Assembly (NCBI GenBank): GCA_964433635.1 | Contig: CAYSSG010000055.1 | Location: forward strand, 1 to 11,346 | DNA from: CAYSSG01 sp964433635 | Lineage (GTDB): Bacteria > Atribacterota > Phoenicimicrobiia > Phoenicimicrobiales > Stramentimicrobiaceae | Reading direction: 5' to 3' | Length of the DNA: 11,346 nt | Part shown: in pieces, positions 1-6,631 of the stretch | How the letters are laid out: each line of letters begins with the position of its first letter | Numbering within the stretch: position 1 is the stretch's first letter | Position numbers and translations under genes: made by a program | The notes under the pieces: model-generated | What the model saw: only the letters and a program-made list of their open reading frames with translations | What the model was told of the DNA's origin: nothing | Databases searched by the model: none

Positions 1-165
1 ATTAGGAAATATTTTAACCATCCCTATTCAATATGTCAATACTTTAAATTGATAAAATAATGAAATTATAAAAATTCTTAACATTATGCTTACATTAATT
101 GCTTAAAAAGATGACTGCCTGGGAAGGGAGATCCCCGACAGAATACGGTCAAATGTTACATGTCT
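1..165. other. AT-rich spacer downstream of the methyltransferase gene
   Basis: No gene is visible here. Bases 1-100 are very AT-rich and show no structure I trust. Bases 102-129 are GC-richer and match, in inverted orientation, a segment at 11174-11200 near the other end of the window, including 15 identical bases (CTGCCTGGGAAGGGA). Read on the minus strand, the same stretch can form a weak imperfect hairpin followed by five Ts, which could end transcription of the operon. Confidence 0.5.
106..143 (-). terminator. Weak candidate terminator of the transporter operon
   Basis: On the minus strand, just after the methyltransferase stop codon, short pairing arms (CTG with CAG, and GGG with CCC, separated by internal loops) are followed a few bases later by TTTTT. 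The helix is poor and the U-tract short. Its position at the end of a six-gene run is the main argument for it. The same bases belong to a repeat shared with the right end of the window, so the hairpin may be incidental. Confidence 0.22.
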
Positions 166-762
166 TTATTTATATTCTTCGAAGGAATACCTGCTGATCG
201 GCACAAAAGCATGAACCTGTTCCCGATATCTGAGATATTCTTCTCCAAACTCTTCCAGTAAAGACTTGCTTTCTTGAAATGCCATCATGACTAAAAAGAC
301 CATAATAAAAGCTATAATCACAATGGCAATGACAGTTAAATATAGATTAAACGGATTATGATTGACACTGATGATGAAGCCGCCAAAGATAAATACAAAA
401 ATTCCGGTATAAAGCGGATGCCTGATAACAGAATAGATACCTTTGGTAATCATTTTGGTGGTACTCAATTTATGCCCTGCCCAGGTATGATATTGACCCA
501 TATCTTTCTTAGCCTTCACTACCATCCATGTGCCACCCAAAGTGAAAAGAAGACCGATGGAATCAGAGATTTGAATATTGCCTGACATCATTAGAACATA
601 GATATAGAGTAAAACCGGAATCGCGTATAAGATCTTGATCACCAGTACCCATTTTTTGCTGACCAGGGAAATCATGCCTTCCTTATTTCTGAAATCAGAA
701 ACAAAAAAAACAAAAATAAAAAGAATTATTAATCCAAGTGCTTTAAATATGATTAAACTCAT
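166..762 (-). CDS. Isoprenylcysteine carboxyl methyltransferase-like membrane protein
   Basis: A 198-residue integral membrane protein of the ICMT/phospholipid-methyltransferase superfamily. These enzymes use S-adenosylmethionine to methylate a lipid-like or membrane-embedded substrate. Four or five hydrophobic segments are visible, at about residues 3-21, 40-60, 67-83, 117-135 and 140-163. The family signature is clear: G-IYSVIRHPLYTG at about 108-120, then a C-terminal cytoplasmic stretch with E-ESKSLLEEFGEEYLRYREQV-FVP, the conserved acidic and aromatic part of the cofactor pocket. Bacterial members have no prenylated-protein partner and their real substrates are mostly unknown. The gene is the last of the operon, 55 bp after the nitroreductase. 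Its ATG lacks a well-placed ribosome-binding site: GAGG lies 22 nt upstream. Instead, a seven-codon frame (MRKNNQS) at 782-759 ends in a TGA overlapping this ATG. An in-frame TAA just upstream rules out a longer protein. Confidence 0.85.
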   Translation of the reverse strand: MSLIIFKALGLIILFIFVFFVSDFRNKEGMISLVSKKWVLVIKILYAIPVLLYIYVLMMSGNIQISDSIGLLFTLGGTWMVVKAKKDMGQYHTWAGHKLSTTKMITKGIYSVIRHPLYTGIFVFIFGGFIISVNHNPFNLYLTVIAIVIIAFIMVFLVMMAFQESKSLLEEFGEEYLRYREQVHAFVPISRYSFEEYK

Positions 763-817
763 GATTGATTATTCTTTCTCATATCCTCTTTTTGTTTTAT
801 AGATACCTTTATTATTC

Positions 818-1480
818 CTATTCATACCGGGTGATAAAATCTTCTGCCTCTTTTTTCAAGCTGACATAGGTATTTATTCTTGCATCCGGTTCCGCGTAAC
901 CCATTGAAATACAGACAACCAATTTTTCTTCATGGGAAATCTGAAGAAATTCTTTAATCTCAGCTGCATATTTGACTACAGAAGCTTGTATACAGCTGCC
1001 AACCCCGAAGCTATGCGCAGCCAAAATAAGATTCTGGGTAAACAGGCCCATATCAAAGAGAGACCATTCTCCCAACTTACCATTCATAAAAAGAAAGACG
1101 GCGCATGGGGCACCATAAAATTCATAGTTCATCAGATTCAGCCTTTCTCGACCTTCCCGATCTTCTCTTGCGATTCCAAGCGTCTTTAAACGGCGGGCAC
1201 CGTGTTCTCGAGTGCGTTTTTCCAACTCGGGAGGCCATTCCGAAGGCAAAGGAATATCCGGAGCGGTCGGGGCATCTGCTTTTACCAGATCGATCAGTTT
1301 CCGGCTGAGTTCTTCCTTCTTTTTACCACTGACTGCCACCATTTCCCAGGGCTGGGTATTCTGGTAGGAAGGGCTGTTCTTTGCCGCTTCTAATATCTTC
1401 TGCATAATCTCATCTTTGATGGGATCGGTTCTAAAGGCACGAACGCTATGCCTCGTCATTATGTTTTCATAGGCTTCCAT
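818..1480 (-). CDS. Nitroreductase family FMN-dependent oxidoreductase
   Basis: This gene encodes about 220 residues of the FMN-binding nitroreductase fold. Such enzymes are cytoplasmic dimers that use NAD(P)H to reduce nitroaromatics, quinones or flavin-like substrates; the natural substrate here is unknown. The FMN phosphate-binding motif TRHSVRAF lies near residues 9-16. Next come the typical AAKNSPSYQNTQPWEMVAV stretch, the central GAPCAVFLFM strand, the D-GLFTQNLILAAHSFGVGSC helix, and a C-terminal VCISMGYAEP strand where SIGYP-like sequence is usual. I prefer the ATG at 1480. AAGGAGG (1489-1495) sits 8 nt before it, whereas the alternative GTG at 1486 is only 2 nt from that site. The 20-nt gap after the upstream exported-protein gene indicates co-transcription with the transporter. 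Why a flavin reductase sits here is unclear. Reduction of the imported ligand or metal is possible but only inferred. Confidence 0.9.
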   Translation of the reverse strand: MEAYENIMTRHSVRAFRTDPIKDEIMQKILEAAKNSPSYQNTQPWEMVAVSGKKKEELSRKLIDLVKADAPTAPDIPLPSEWPPELEKRTREHGARRLKTLGIAREDREGRERLNLMNYEFYGAPCAVFLFMNGKLGEWSLFDMGLFTQNLILAAHSFGVGSCIQASVVKYAAEIKEFLQISHEEKLVVCISMGYAEPDARINTYVSLKKEAEDFITRYE

Positions 1481-1488
1481 TTCCACAG

Positions 1489-1495
1489 CCTCCTT
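1489..1495 (-). promoter_or_regulatory. Ribosome-binding site fixing the nitroreductase start
   Basis: AAGGAGG on the minus strand is a near-perfect Shine-Dalgarno sequence. It lies 8 nt from the ATG at 1480-1478 and only 2 nt from the in-frame GTG at 1486-1484, so the ATG is the likely start and the protein is two residues shorter than the longest open frame. Confidence 0.75.
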
Positions 1496-1505
1496 CTTAG
1501 GGTTA

Positions 1506-2048
1506 TTAATGATCTTTCTCGATTTCGTTTAATCTTTTTTCGGCATCATCAAAATACTTTTCCAGCTGGTCTATTGAAGTAAATTCCGGTGTTGTATCCG
1601 GCAAACTAAGATAATAAATAGAAAGGCTCTCTTCTTCTCCCTGGAAAGAATCTTTATCCCGGGCTGAATCCTGATAAAATAGAATTTCTCTGGCTGTTAA
1701 ATCTTCGAAAAGCTCCCTTCCCAACTTCAAGATATTTATCTCCTTTAACTCTTCGCCAACAATCAGCCATTCTTCCCTGTCTGAAAAGGGATCAGAGGCT
1801 CTAACAGAATAGTATTTTAAATCATCCCGGACCTCTTCTGTGGTGATTAGTTTAAGATAAACAGTAGAATCGCTTAAGTCATCTCCTTTCAGAAGGGCCC
1901 AGATTACCGTAATGCCTTCTTTTCGAAAAACAGAGTCTGCACCATGGAAGGAAACGGTTTTTTCCTGTAAAGCAGCTGCTGCAGAACCATAGATTGCTAT
2001 CAAAACCAATACCAATACAATAAATAGAATGAAATTTTTCTTATTCAT
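1506..2048 (-). CDS. Exported or membrane-anchored protein of unknown function
   Basis: I do not recognise this 180-residue protein. Residues 1-5 are short and lysine-containing (MNKKN). A hydrophobic run follows at about 6-26 (FILFIVLVLVLIAIYGSAAAA), which reads as a signal peptide with a possible cut in the small-residue stretch, or as an uncleaved N-terminal anchor. The rest is soluble and rich in acidic residues, with alternating beta-like and helical stretches, no cysteines and no catalytic motif I can name. The C-terminus (about 158-180) is a charged amphipathic helix, FTSIDQLEKYFDDAEKRLNEIEKDH. The start codon overlaps the end of the ATPase gene by 8 bp, so translation is probably coupled. 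It should act in the envelope together with the importer, for instance as an accessory subunit, but the sequence does not show this. Confidence 0.75.
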   Translation of the reverse strand: MNKKNFILFIVLVLVLIAIYGSAAAALQEKTVSFHGADSVFRKEGITVIWALLKGDDLSDSTVYLKLITTEEVRDDLKYYSVRASDPFSDREEWLIVGEELKEINILKLGRELFEDLTAREILFYQDSARDKDSFQGEEESLSIYYLSLPDTTPEFTSIDQLEKYFDDAEKRLNEIEKDH

Positions 2049-3153
2049 TTTTATTTATATCCCCTTTCGATTCAAAAATATGCATAAACCTCTCATCCAG
2101 CAAAACACCTAAGTATTCGTCAACATTATAGGTCTGTCCTACCATCGGCTCATAAGAAGTTACATTTAATTTATTTCCATTGACGTCCAGTATAAATTCT
2201 ACCTTTTCTCCCAAAAATGTTTTCTCAATAATCTTTCCTTTTATCTGCCCTTCCTGTATTTCTTTTGATAGATTAACAAATTCCGGTCTTATAAAGATTT
2301 CTACTCTTTGATTTTTCTGTAAATTCGGGTTTACAGATTTTGGTATCTTATAATTTTGATTAAAGACTTTAAGGGAGATATCATTACCATTCACTTCCAG
2401 TATTTCTGCAGGAAGCGTATTCACCCTGCCTATAAATTTTGACACAAATTCACTATTGGGTTTATAATACAATTTTTCTGCGCTATCAATTTGAACAATT
2501 TTCCCATGATTCATAATCGCAATTCGATCAGAAATCGCCATTGCTTCTTCCTGATCGTGCGTTACATATACAGATGTCATACCCAAAGATTTCTGCAATC
2601 GTCTTATTTCTAATCGGGTATAGACACGTAATTTGGCATCCAGGTTGGATAAAGGTTCATCTAACAGCAATACTTTGGGCTTAATAACGATAGCCCGGGC
2701 TAAAGCTACTCTCTGTTGTTCTCCCCCGGATATCTGGTTAGGAAATTGTGATTCATAACCTTTTAGACCTACTAAATTTAAAACCTCGTTAACCAGTTTT
2801 CTTTCCTCATTTTGTTGTATACCCTTCACCTTTAAACCATAAGCAATATTTCCATAAATTGAAAGGTGAGGGAAAAGAGCATAATTTTGAAAAACAAAAC
2901 CAATGTTACGCTGATTTGCCATCAGTTGAGTCACATCTTCCTCTCCAAGGTAAATCGAACCTGTATCCGGTTGTTCAAATCCGGCAATCATGCGTAAAGT
3001 GGTTGTTTTTCCACACCCAGAAGGGCCCAATAATGTCAATAGTTCCCCCGGTTTAATATTTAAGCTGACACTATCAACTGCCTTCACCTTACCCTTTACC
3101 TTGTGCATAAATGTCTTTGAAATACGATCTAATTTAATTCCGATCTTCTCCAT
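2041..3153 (-). CDS. ABC transporter ATP-binding protein, FbpC/PotA type
   Basis: This is the cytoplasmic ATPase that powers the importer, 370 residues long, the usual size for ATPases of the iron/spermidine/phosphonate (FbpC, PotA, AfuC) group. All nucleotide-binding elements are intact: Walker A GPSGCGKTT at 43-51, Q-loop glutamine at 89, signature ISGGEQQR at 141-148 (GGE in place of GGQ, common in this group), Walker B VLLLDE at 161-166, D-loop SNLD at 169-172, and switch histidine H199 in THDQEEA. The remainder, about 240-360, is the TOBE-type regulatory beta domain typical of importers of this group. The ATG overlaps the permease stop as TAATG, so the two are translationally coupled. 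The ATPase works as a homodimer under the fused permease. Substrate cannot be read from this subunit. Confidence 0.95.
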   Translation of the reverse strand: MEKIGIKLDRISKTFMHKVKGKVKAVDSVSLNIKPGELLTLLGPSGCGKTTTLRMIAGFEQPDTGSIYLGEEDVTQLMANQRNIGFVFQNYALFPHLSIYGNIAYGLKVKGIQQNEERKLVNEVLNLVGLKGYESQFPNQISGGEQQRVALARAIVIKPKVLLLDEPLSNLDAKLRVYTRLEIRRLQKSLGMTSVYVTHDQEEAMAISDRIAIMNHGKIVQIDSAEKLYYKPNSEFVSKFIGRVNTLPAEILEVNGNDISLKVFNQNYKIPKSVNPNLQKNQRVEIFIRPEFVNLSKEIQEGQIKGKIIEKTFLGEKVEFILDVNGNKLNVTSYEPMVGQTYNVDEYLGVLLDERFMHIFESKGDINKNE

Positions 3154-4859
3154 TACTGACCCCCAAGCATGTTTGATAAATCAGCAGTCTGTTCTTTGCG
3201 AAATACTCTGAGAAATAAATTGATTAATGTTATCATGATAAAGACAACCACCACAACAAATACCGAAAATGCTGCGGCAACACCCAATTCCAGCTCGGTC
3301 ATTTTTTCTAATATTCGAACAGTAATTAATGTCCAGTTGATGGAAACTAAAAATATGGTAGCGCTGATAGCCGTCATCGAACGTATAAACACGACTCCCA
3401 AACCGTTAAAGAGGGCAGGAAGGATAAGCGGTATCGTGATACGTCTAAAAGTCGTTAAGGAGCTGGCACCCAAACTTGAGGACGCCTCTTCAATGCTGGG
3501 ATCAATCTGCTGCAGTATGGCAATCGTTGTTCGAATGCTTGTTGCTCCATACCTGAAAACATAACAGGCAATAATCACAAGTGCTGTACCGGTAATCTCA
3601 ATAGGGGGATTATTAAATGCAATCAGATAGGCAATCCCGACAATGGTCCCCGGTAAAGAGTAATTGACCAAAGATACAATCTCCATCAAAGAACGGGAAA
3701 TAAATTCTTTCTTGGCAATCAAATAGCCGATGGTAACGCCATACAGTCCGCCACAGAGCATGCCGATCGTTGCTATAATAAGTGTATCTTTAATTGCCTT
3801 TAATCCTTCCGTAAACACAACATGATAATGTTTCCAGGTTATCTCGTAGTTTGCTCCAAACGCTCTGACAACAGAGGCATAGAAAAGTAAGCAATAAAGA
3901 TAGAAAATAAAGGCAGAAACTGCCAGGCATATTCCCAAAAAAACTTTACTGGCCCATGGCGCAACGCTTTTTATCTCGGTCTGCCCTCCGGATTTACCTG
4001 TAATGGTGACATAATATTTTTGAGCAACCCAGAATCTCTGTAAAAAGAAAACAATGAATGCCGGTATCAACAAGATAAAGGACAAAACTGCCCCTCCCTT
4101 GAGGTCAAAAAGACCGGTAATCTGTAAAAAAGCTTCGGTGGGAAGAACCGGAAATTCATTTCCGGCTAGAATCAAAGGCGTGGCAAAATCAGCTAATGAA
4201 GCAGCAAAAAGCAATAAGAATGAATTTGCCAACCCGGGTACAGTCAAAGGCAAGGTTACAGTTCTGAATACCCTTCCTCTGGAACTCCCTAAGCTGAATG
4301 CCATGTCCTCAACTGTAGGGTCAATTCCAGCTAAAATCGCCTTTAAAGTCAAGTATGCAATCGGGAAAAAAGTAATTGTCTCAGCAACCAGTACGCTATG
4401 CAGTCCATAAACATCAAAATGCCCAAAACCCAAAAGATTATAGGTAATAATTCCCCTGCGACCGAAGGAGAATATAAAAGTAATTGCAGTCGTAAAAGGT
4501 GGGGAAATAAGCGGAAGTATAATTGCCGTATCTAAAAATTTTGTCCATAGCTGTGAAAGGTTTGCACGAACAGAAGTAAAGGCAAAAAAATAACCGATTA
4601 ATGTTCCGAAAAAACCCACCAATGTAGCCAGAAGCAGGCTGTTCCAGAATGCCTGGATATGATTCCTTTTTCCAAGTATCTCAAGAATATTGGCGAAGGT
4701 AAAATGCCCGCCTTTTTCAAAAGTTAAAATAAATATTTCCACCAAAGGATAGATAATAAAGATGATCAGAAAAATCCATATTACAATAATGCTCAAAAAA
4801 ACCGCCGGGTCCTTTGACAGCCTGCTAAGATTATTTTTTACCTTGTTAAAAACGGGCAT
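3153..4859 (-). CDS. Fused two-domain ABC permease, FbpB/AfuB type
   Basis: A 568-residue inner-membrane protein in which two MetI-like permease halves are joined in one chain. This is the normal architecture for FbpB-type ferric-iron and AfuB-type importers. The first half covers about 20-275 and the second about 305-550, each with roughly six membrane segments. Each half carries an EAA loop, the coupling helix that contacts the ATPase: EDMAFSLGSSRGRVFRTVTL at 184-203 and EEASSSLGASSLTTFRRITI at 457-476. The second half also shows AFNNPPIEITGTALVI (about 414-430) and the SMTAISATIFLVS stretch (about 494-506) that I associate with this subfamily. It lies 43 bp after the binding-protein gene and overlaps the ATPase start by one base. 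The only ribosome-binding candidate upstream is weak and purine-rich (AAGAAAGAA). Cargo is not decided by the permease sequence. Confidence 0.94.
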   Translation of the reverse strand: MPVFNKVKNNLSRLSKDPAVFLSIIVIWIFLIIFIIYPLVEIFILTFEKGGHFTFANILEILGKRNHIQAFWNSLLLATLVGFFGTLIGYFFAFTSVRANLSQLWTKFLDTAIILPLISPPFTTAITFIFSFGRRGIITYNLLGFGHFDVYGLHSVLVAETITFFPIAYLTLKAILAGIDPTVEDMAFSLGSSRGRVFRTVTLPLTVPGLANSFLLLFAASLADFATPLILAGNEFPVLPTEAFLQITGLFDLKGGAVLSFILLIPAFIVFFLQRFWVAQKYYVTITGKSGGQTEIKSVAPWASKVFLGICLAVSAFIFYLYCLLFYASVVRAFGANYEITWKHYHVVFTEGLKAIKDTLIIATIGMLCGGLYGVTIGYLIAKKEFISRSLMEIVSLVNYSLPGTIVGIAYLIAFNNPPIEITGTALVIIACYVFRYGATSIRTTIAILQQIDPSIEEASSSLGASSLTTFRRITIPLILPALFNGLGVVFIRSMTAISATIFLVSINWTLITVRILEKMTELELGVAAAFSVFVVVVVFIMITLINLFLRVFRKEQTADLSNMLGGQ

Positions 4860-4902
4860 TTTACATTCTTTCTTTAATTGACTGCTATTTCATTATTTTA
4901 AA

Positions 4903-5940
4903 TTAAGGCAAAACTTCTTCGACCCATTTATTGACAATACGTTCACGATTTGCACCTGCATATGTGCTGTCAATCGGGAATATGTTAACACCTTCCAGGA
5001 ATTTCGCTAATGCCGGATCCGGTGCAACATCAGGATGTGCAGGAAGGAAGTTTATCTTGTATTCTGAGAAATAGCTTTGCATTTCAGGACTTGCAGCCCA
5101 ATCAATCAGCTTTTTCCCTAATTCCGGATTTTTGGCTCCTTTTAACAAAGCAATGGCCTCAGCAGAAGTACCAATTCCCTCTTTCGGGAAGGATACAACG
5201 ACATCATAGCCTTCCTGCTGTGTATTTAAGGCATCAACAATAAAGAATATACCTGCACCGGCCTGGCCTAATCCAACAGGAATCGTTCCGCCCCCACCAC
5301 TTTTGGTATACGCCTGTATATTTTTTCTCAACTGCTTCATATAATCAAAAGCCTTTTCTTCATCACGGTTAAAAACTTCAAGAATGGAAAAGATTCTGGT
5401 GACTGCCGTGCCTGAAGTCCGGGCATCAGCCATTTGCAGCAGACCTTCGTAAGCCGGATCTAGCAAATCATACCAGGAAGCCGGTGGTTCAAGATTATTT
5501 TCTTCTAAGAATTCTGCATTGGACATAAATACCAGTGGATCATCGGCAATAGCAACCCAATAACCGTCTGCGTCCTTAAAGCGAGCTTCCAGTACATCAT
5601 AGCTTGGAGGCTTATATGCTTCAAATACACCTTCCTTGATGCCGGCACTATGTGTTTCAACCGGCCCGCCAAAAAGAACATCTACTTTAGGATTATCTTT
5701 TTCCGCTATAACGCGAGCCAGGGCTTCCCCGGAAGAGAAACGGATAAAATTAACATGGATCCCGGTTGCTTTTTCAAACTCTTCAAACATCGGTCTGGCC
5801 CAATTCTCAGGCCAGATTGAATAAGCATTCAGTTCCTGGTCTGCTTCAGCAGCCATGATCGTATTACCAAAAAATAACAATGCACAAAGCGTTAAACTCA
5901 GCAGAACTAAAACATAACTTACTTTTTTAACAATAAACAT
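4903..5940 (-). CDS. Periplasmic solute-binding protein, FbpA/AfuA-like
   Basis: A 345-residue extracytoplasmic receptor that delivers ligand to the adjacent permease. Residues 1-31 are a Sec signal peptide (lysines at 5-6, hydrophobic 8-25, likely cut near MAA-EA). There is no lipobox cysteine, so the mature protein is probably free in a periplasm. The mature chain has the class II binding-protein layout: YSIWPENWARPMFEEFEKATGI (about 40-61), the FSSGEALARVIAEKDNPKVDVLFGG ligand-loop region (68-92), a hinge near 130-140, the SGGGGTIPVGLGQAGAGIF loop (214-232), and a C-terminal LIDWAASPEMQSYF segment. Classical FbpA binds ferric iron with two adjacent tyrosines in the C-terminal lobe. I find no YY pair here (the nearby stretch reads EGYDVVVSF), so iron is doubtful. 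AfuA-like sugar phosphates, phosphonates or another oxyanion fit as well. This is the first gene of the operon and follows a structured leader. AGAGG lies 10 nt before the ATG. Confidence 0.9.
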   Translation of the reverse strand: MFIVKKVSYVLVLLSLTLCALLFFGNTIMAAEADQELNAYSIWPENWARPMFEEFEKATGIHVNFIRFSSGEALARVIAEKDNPKVDVLFGGPVETHSAGIKEGVFEAYKPPSYDVLEARFKDADGYWVAIADDPLVFMSNAEFLEENNLEPPASWYDLLDPAYEGLLQMADARTSGTAVTRIFSILEVFNRDEEKAFDYMKQLRKNIQAYTKSGGGGTIPVGLGQAGAGIFFIVDALNTQQEGYDVVVSFPKEGIGTSAEAIALLKGAKNPELGKKLIDWAASPEMQSYFSEYKINFLPAHPDVAPDPALAKFLEGVNIFPIDSTYAGANRERIVNKWVEEVLP

Positions 5941-6047
5941 ATACTCGATACCTCTCTTTCCTCTTTTAATTCATAAGATTTAATGAAAATCTAACCAATA
6001 CAATTCAATCAATCATTACTGTCATTTTTTCTATAGGATCATCTCCC

Positions 6048-6072
6048 ATCCAGATTAGATTTCTAATGAGGG
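6048..6072 (-). other. Small stem-loop between aptamer and binding-protein gene
   Basis: In the leader RNA, directly after the proposed aptamer, ATTAGA pairs with TCTAAT (6054-6059 with 6062-6067) around a two-base centre. It is not followed by a U-tract, so it is not a standard terminator. It may be part of the switching region or incidental in AT-rich sequence. Confidence 0.3.
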
Positions 6073-6080
6073 ATAAAGCA

Positions 6081-6159
6081 GGCAATCCGACAGTCCCCTC
6101 TAACGGAAGATGGAATGGGGACTCGTGACTTTGTGTGCTATCGTTACCGATGGTTAACC
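6081..6159 (-). promoter_or_regulatory. Candidate GEMM-I (cyclic-di-GMP/cGAMP class) riboswitch aptamer
   Basis: Read on the minus strand, this 79-nt leader segment matches the layout of the GEMM-I aptamer in order. GGTTAACC stands where the family has GGCAAACC. A short P2 hairpin follows, ATCG-GTAA-CGAT (6151-6140), closed by a GNRA tetraloop like the family's GAAA. Then comes CACACAAAGTCACGAGTC, against the consensus GACGCAAAGCCACGGGTC. P3 is a 7-bp stem, AGTCCCC with GGGGACT (6123-6117 with 6098-6092). The end is CTGTCGGATTGCC, against the consensus ATAGCCAGGTTGCC. Departures include a C-A mismatch in P2 and ACAC in place of the strongly conserved ACGC, so this may be a variant or a decayed copy. 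It lies about 140 nt upstream of the binding-protein ATG and downstream of a good promoter. Comparison is from memory of the family consensus, without a covariance-model score. Confidence 0.5.
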
Positions 6160-6201
6160 TTTCTCAGCTTAACGCTTCTATTCTCGATATAATCCCTGCT
6201 T

Positions 6202-6225
6202 ATTGATAGAGAATAATCTATCAAT
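6202..6225. promoter_or_regulatory. Hyphenated palindrome in the operon leader (operator or RNA hairpin)
   Basis: ATTGATAGA and its exact complement TCTATCAAT form 9-bp arms around a six-base centre. The element lies about 27-50 nt after the predicted transcription start, between the promoter and the proposed aptamer. Its size suits a dimeric repressor acting as a roadblock. It would also form a hairpin in the leader RNA. It does not match a Fur or DtxR box well enough to name a regulator. Confidence 0.45.
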
Positions 6226-6258
6226 TTTCTGTGATATATTCATTCGTAGGGTTACCAT

Positions 6259-6287
6259 ATTATAAATTATAATGACCAGAATTTCAA
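6259..6287 (-). promoter_or_regulatory. Sigma-70-type promoter of the transporter operon
   Basis: On the minus strand TTGAAA (6287-6282) is separated by exactly 17 bp from a perfect TATAAT (6264-6259). The surroundings are AT-rich. Transcription would start near 6252, giving a leader of about 310 nt before the binding-protein ATG at 5940. That room is filled by the palindrome and the proposed aptamer. Confidence 0.7.
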
Positions 6288-6373
6288 ATTAAATCTAAGA
6301 AGCCCATAATATTGGACAGGCTCGGAACTTTTTTTGGAGAGTGCGAGAAAATATTGCCGAATAGAGAATTGTT

Positions 6374-6631
6374 CTATTTAATGTTTGCATCCTTCCAGTT
6401 CCACCATTTGAGTTTTTCAGGATCATGGTCTGGTTCAGTGGCATAGTACACAGCACACCGAAAGACATACAACAGGCAGCGGTCCACTTTCTGCCTCTTC
6501 ACCAGACAAAATTTTTCATAAAGCTCTTCCGGATCTTTGTTTCTTAAATCGCTGATGCAGTTTATACCTATAAGGAAAAGATCGCTGGCAATCTTTCTGC
6601 CTACTCCCGGTATACTTTGAAGTTCTTCCAT
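6374..6631 (-). CDS. Small helix-hairpin-helix protein, Cdd1-like
   Basis: An 85-residue protein whose N-terminus, MEELQSIPGVGRKIASDLFLIGINCISDLRNKDPEELYEKF, carries one helix-hairpin-helix motif. IPGVGRKIA is the hairpin and GI-CISDL the following helix, as in DNA-binding HhH domains and the TfoX C-terminal domain. The middle and end (KVDRCLLYVFRCAVYYATEPDHDPEKLKWWNWKD) match what I know of the short Cdd1 / 'pathogenicity locus' family, which normally has this length and ends in a WW-x-W-D tail. Function in the family is not established; DNA binding is inferred from the motif. Two purine-rich sites, AGGAG and AGGA, lie close before the ATG. It follows the YyaL-like gene by 125 bp and may share its transcript. 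It precedes the transporter promoter, with no clear terminator between. Confidence 0.82.
   Translation of the reverse strand: MEELQSIPGVGRKIASDLFLIGINCISDLRNKDPEELYEKFCLVKRQKVDRCLLYVFRCAVYYATEPDHDPEKLKWWNWKDANIK

Noticed and set aside
3169..3564. 131-codon open frame on the plus strand
   Set aside because: It lies wholly antisense to the permease gene, which has full family conservation. Its composition (runs of threonine and asparagine) is that of a reverse-strand shadow.
6076..6100. NiCo-like GCAGGCAAT string on the plus strand
   Set aside because: Only one short string matches, the rest of the four-helix NiCo layout is absent, and no plus-strand gene follows.
6163..6170. CTGAGAAA resembling the conserved start of a TPP riboswitch
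   Set aside because: The partner elements of the TPP aptamer do not follow at the right distance. The GEMM-I reading explains more of the sequence.
6202..6225. Fur box reading of the palindrome
   Set aside because: The arms share TGATA with a Fur half-site, but the spacing and inner bases do not fit the 7-1-7 consensus.
6300..6373. Terminator after the Cdd1-like gene
   Set aside because: Only an ATAGA/TCTAT hairpin is present, with no U-tract on the minus strand. Seven Ts on the plus strand belong to no hairpin.
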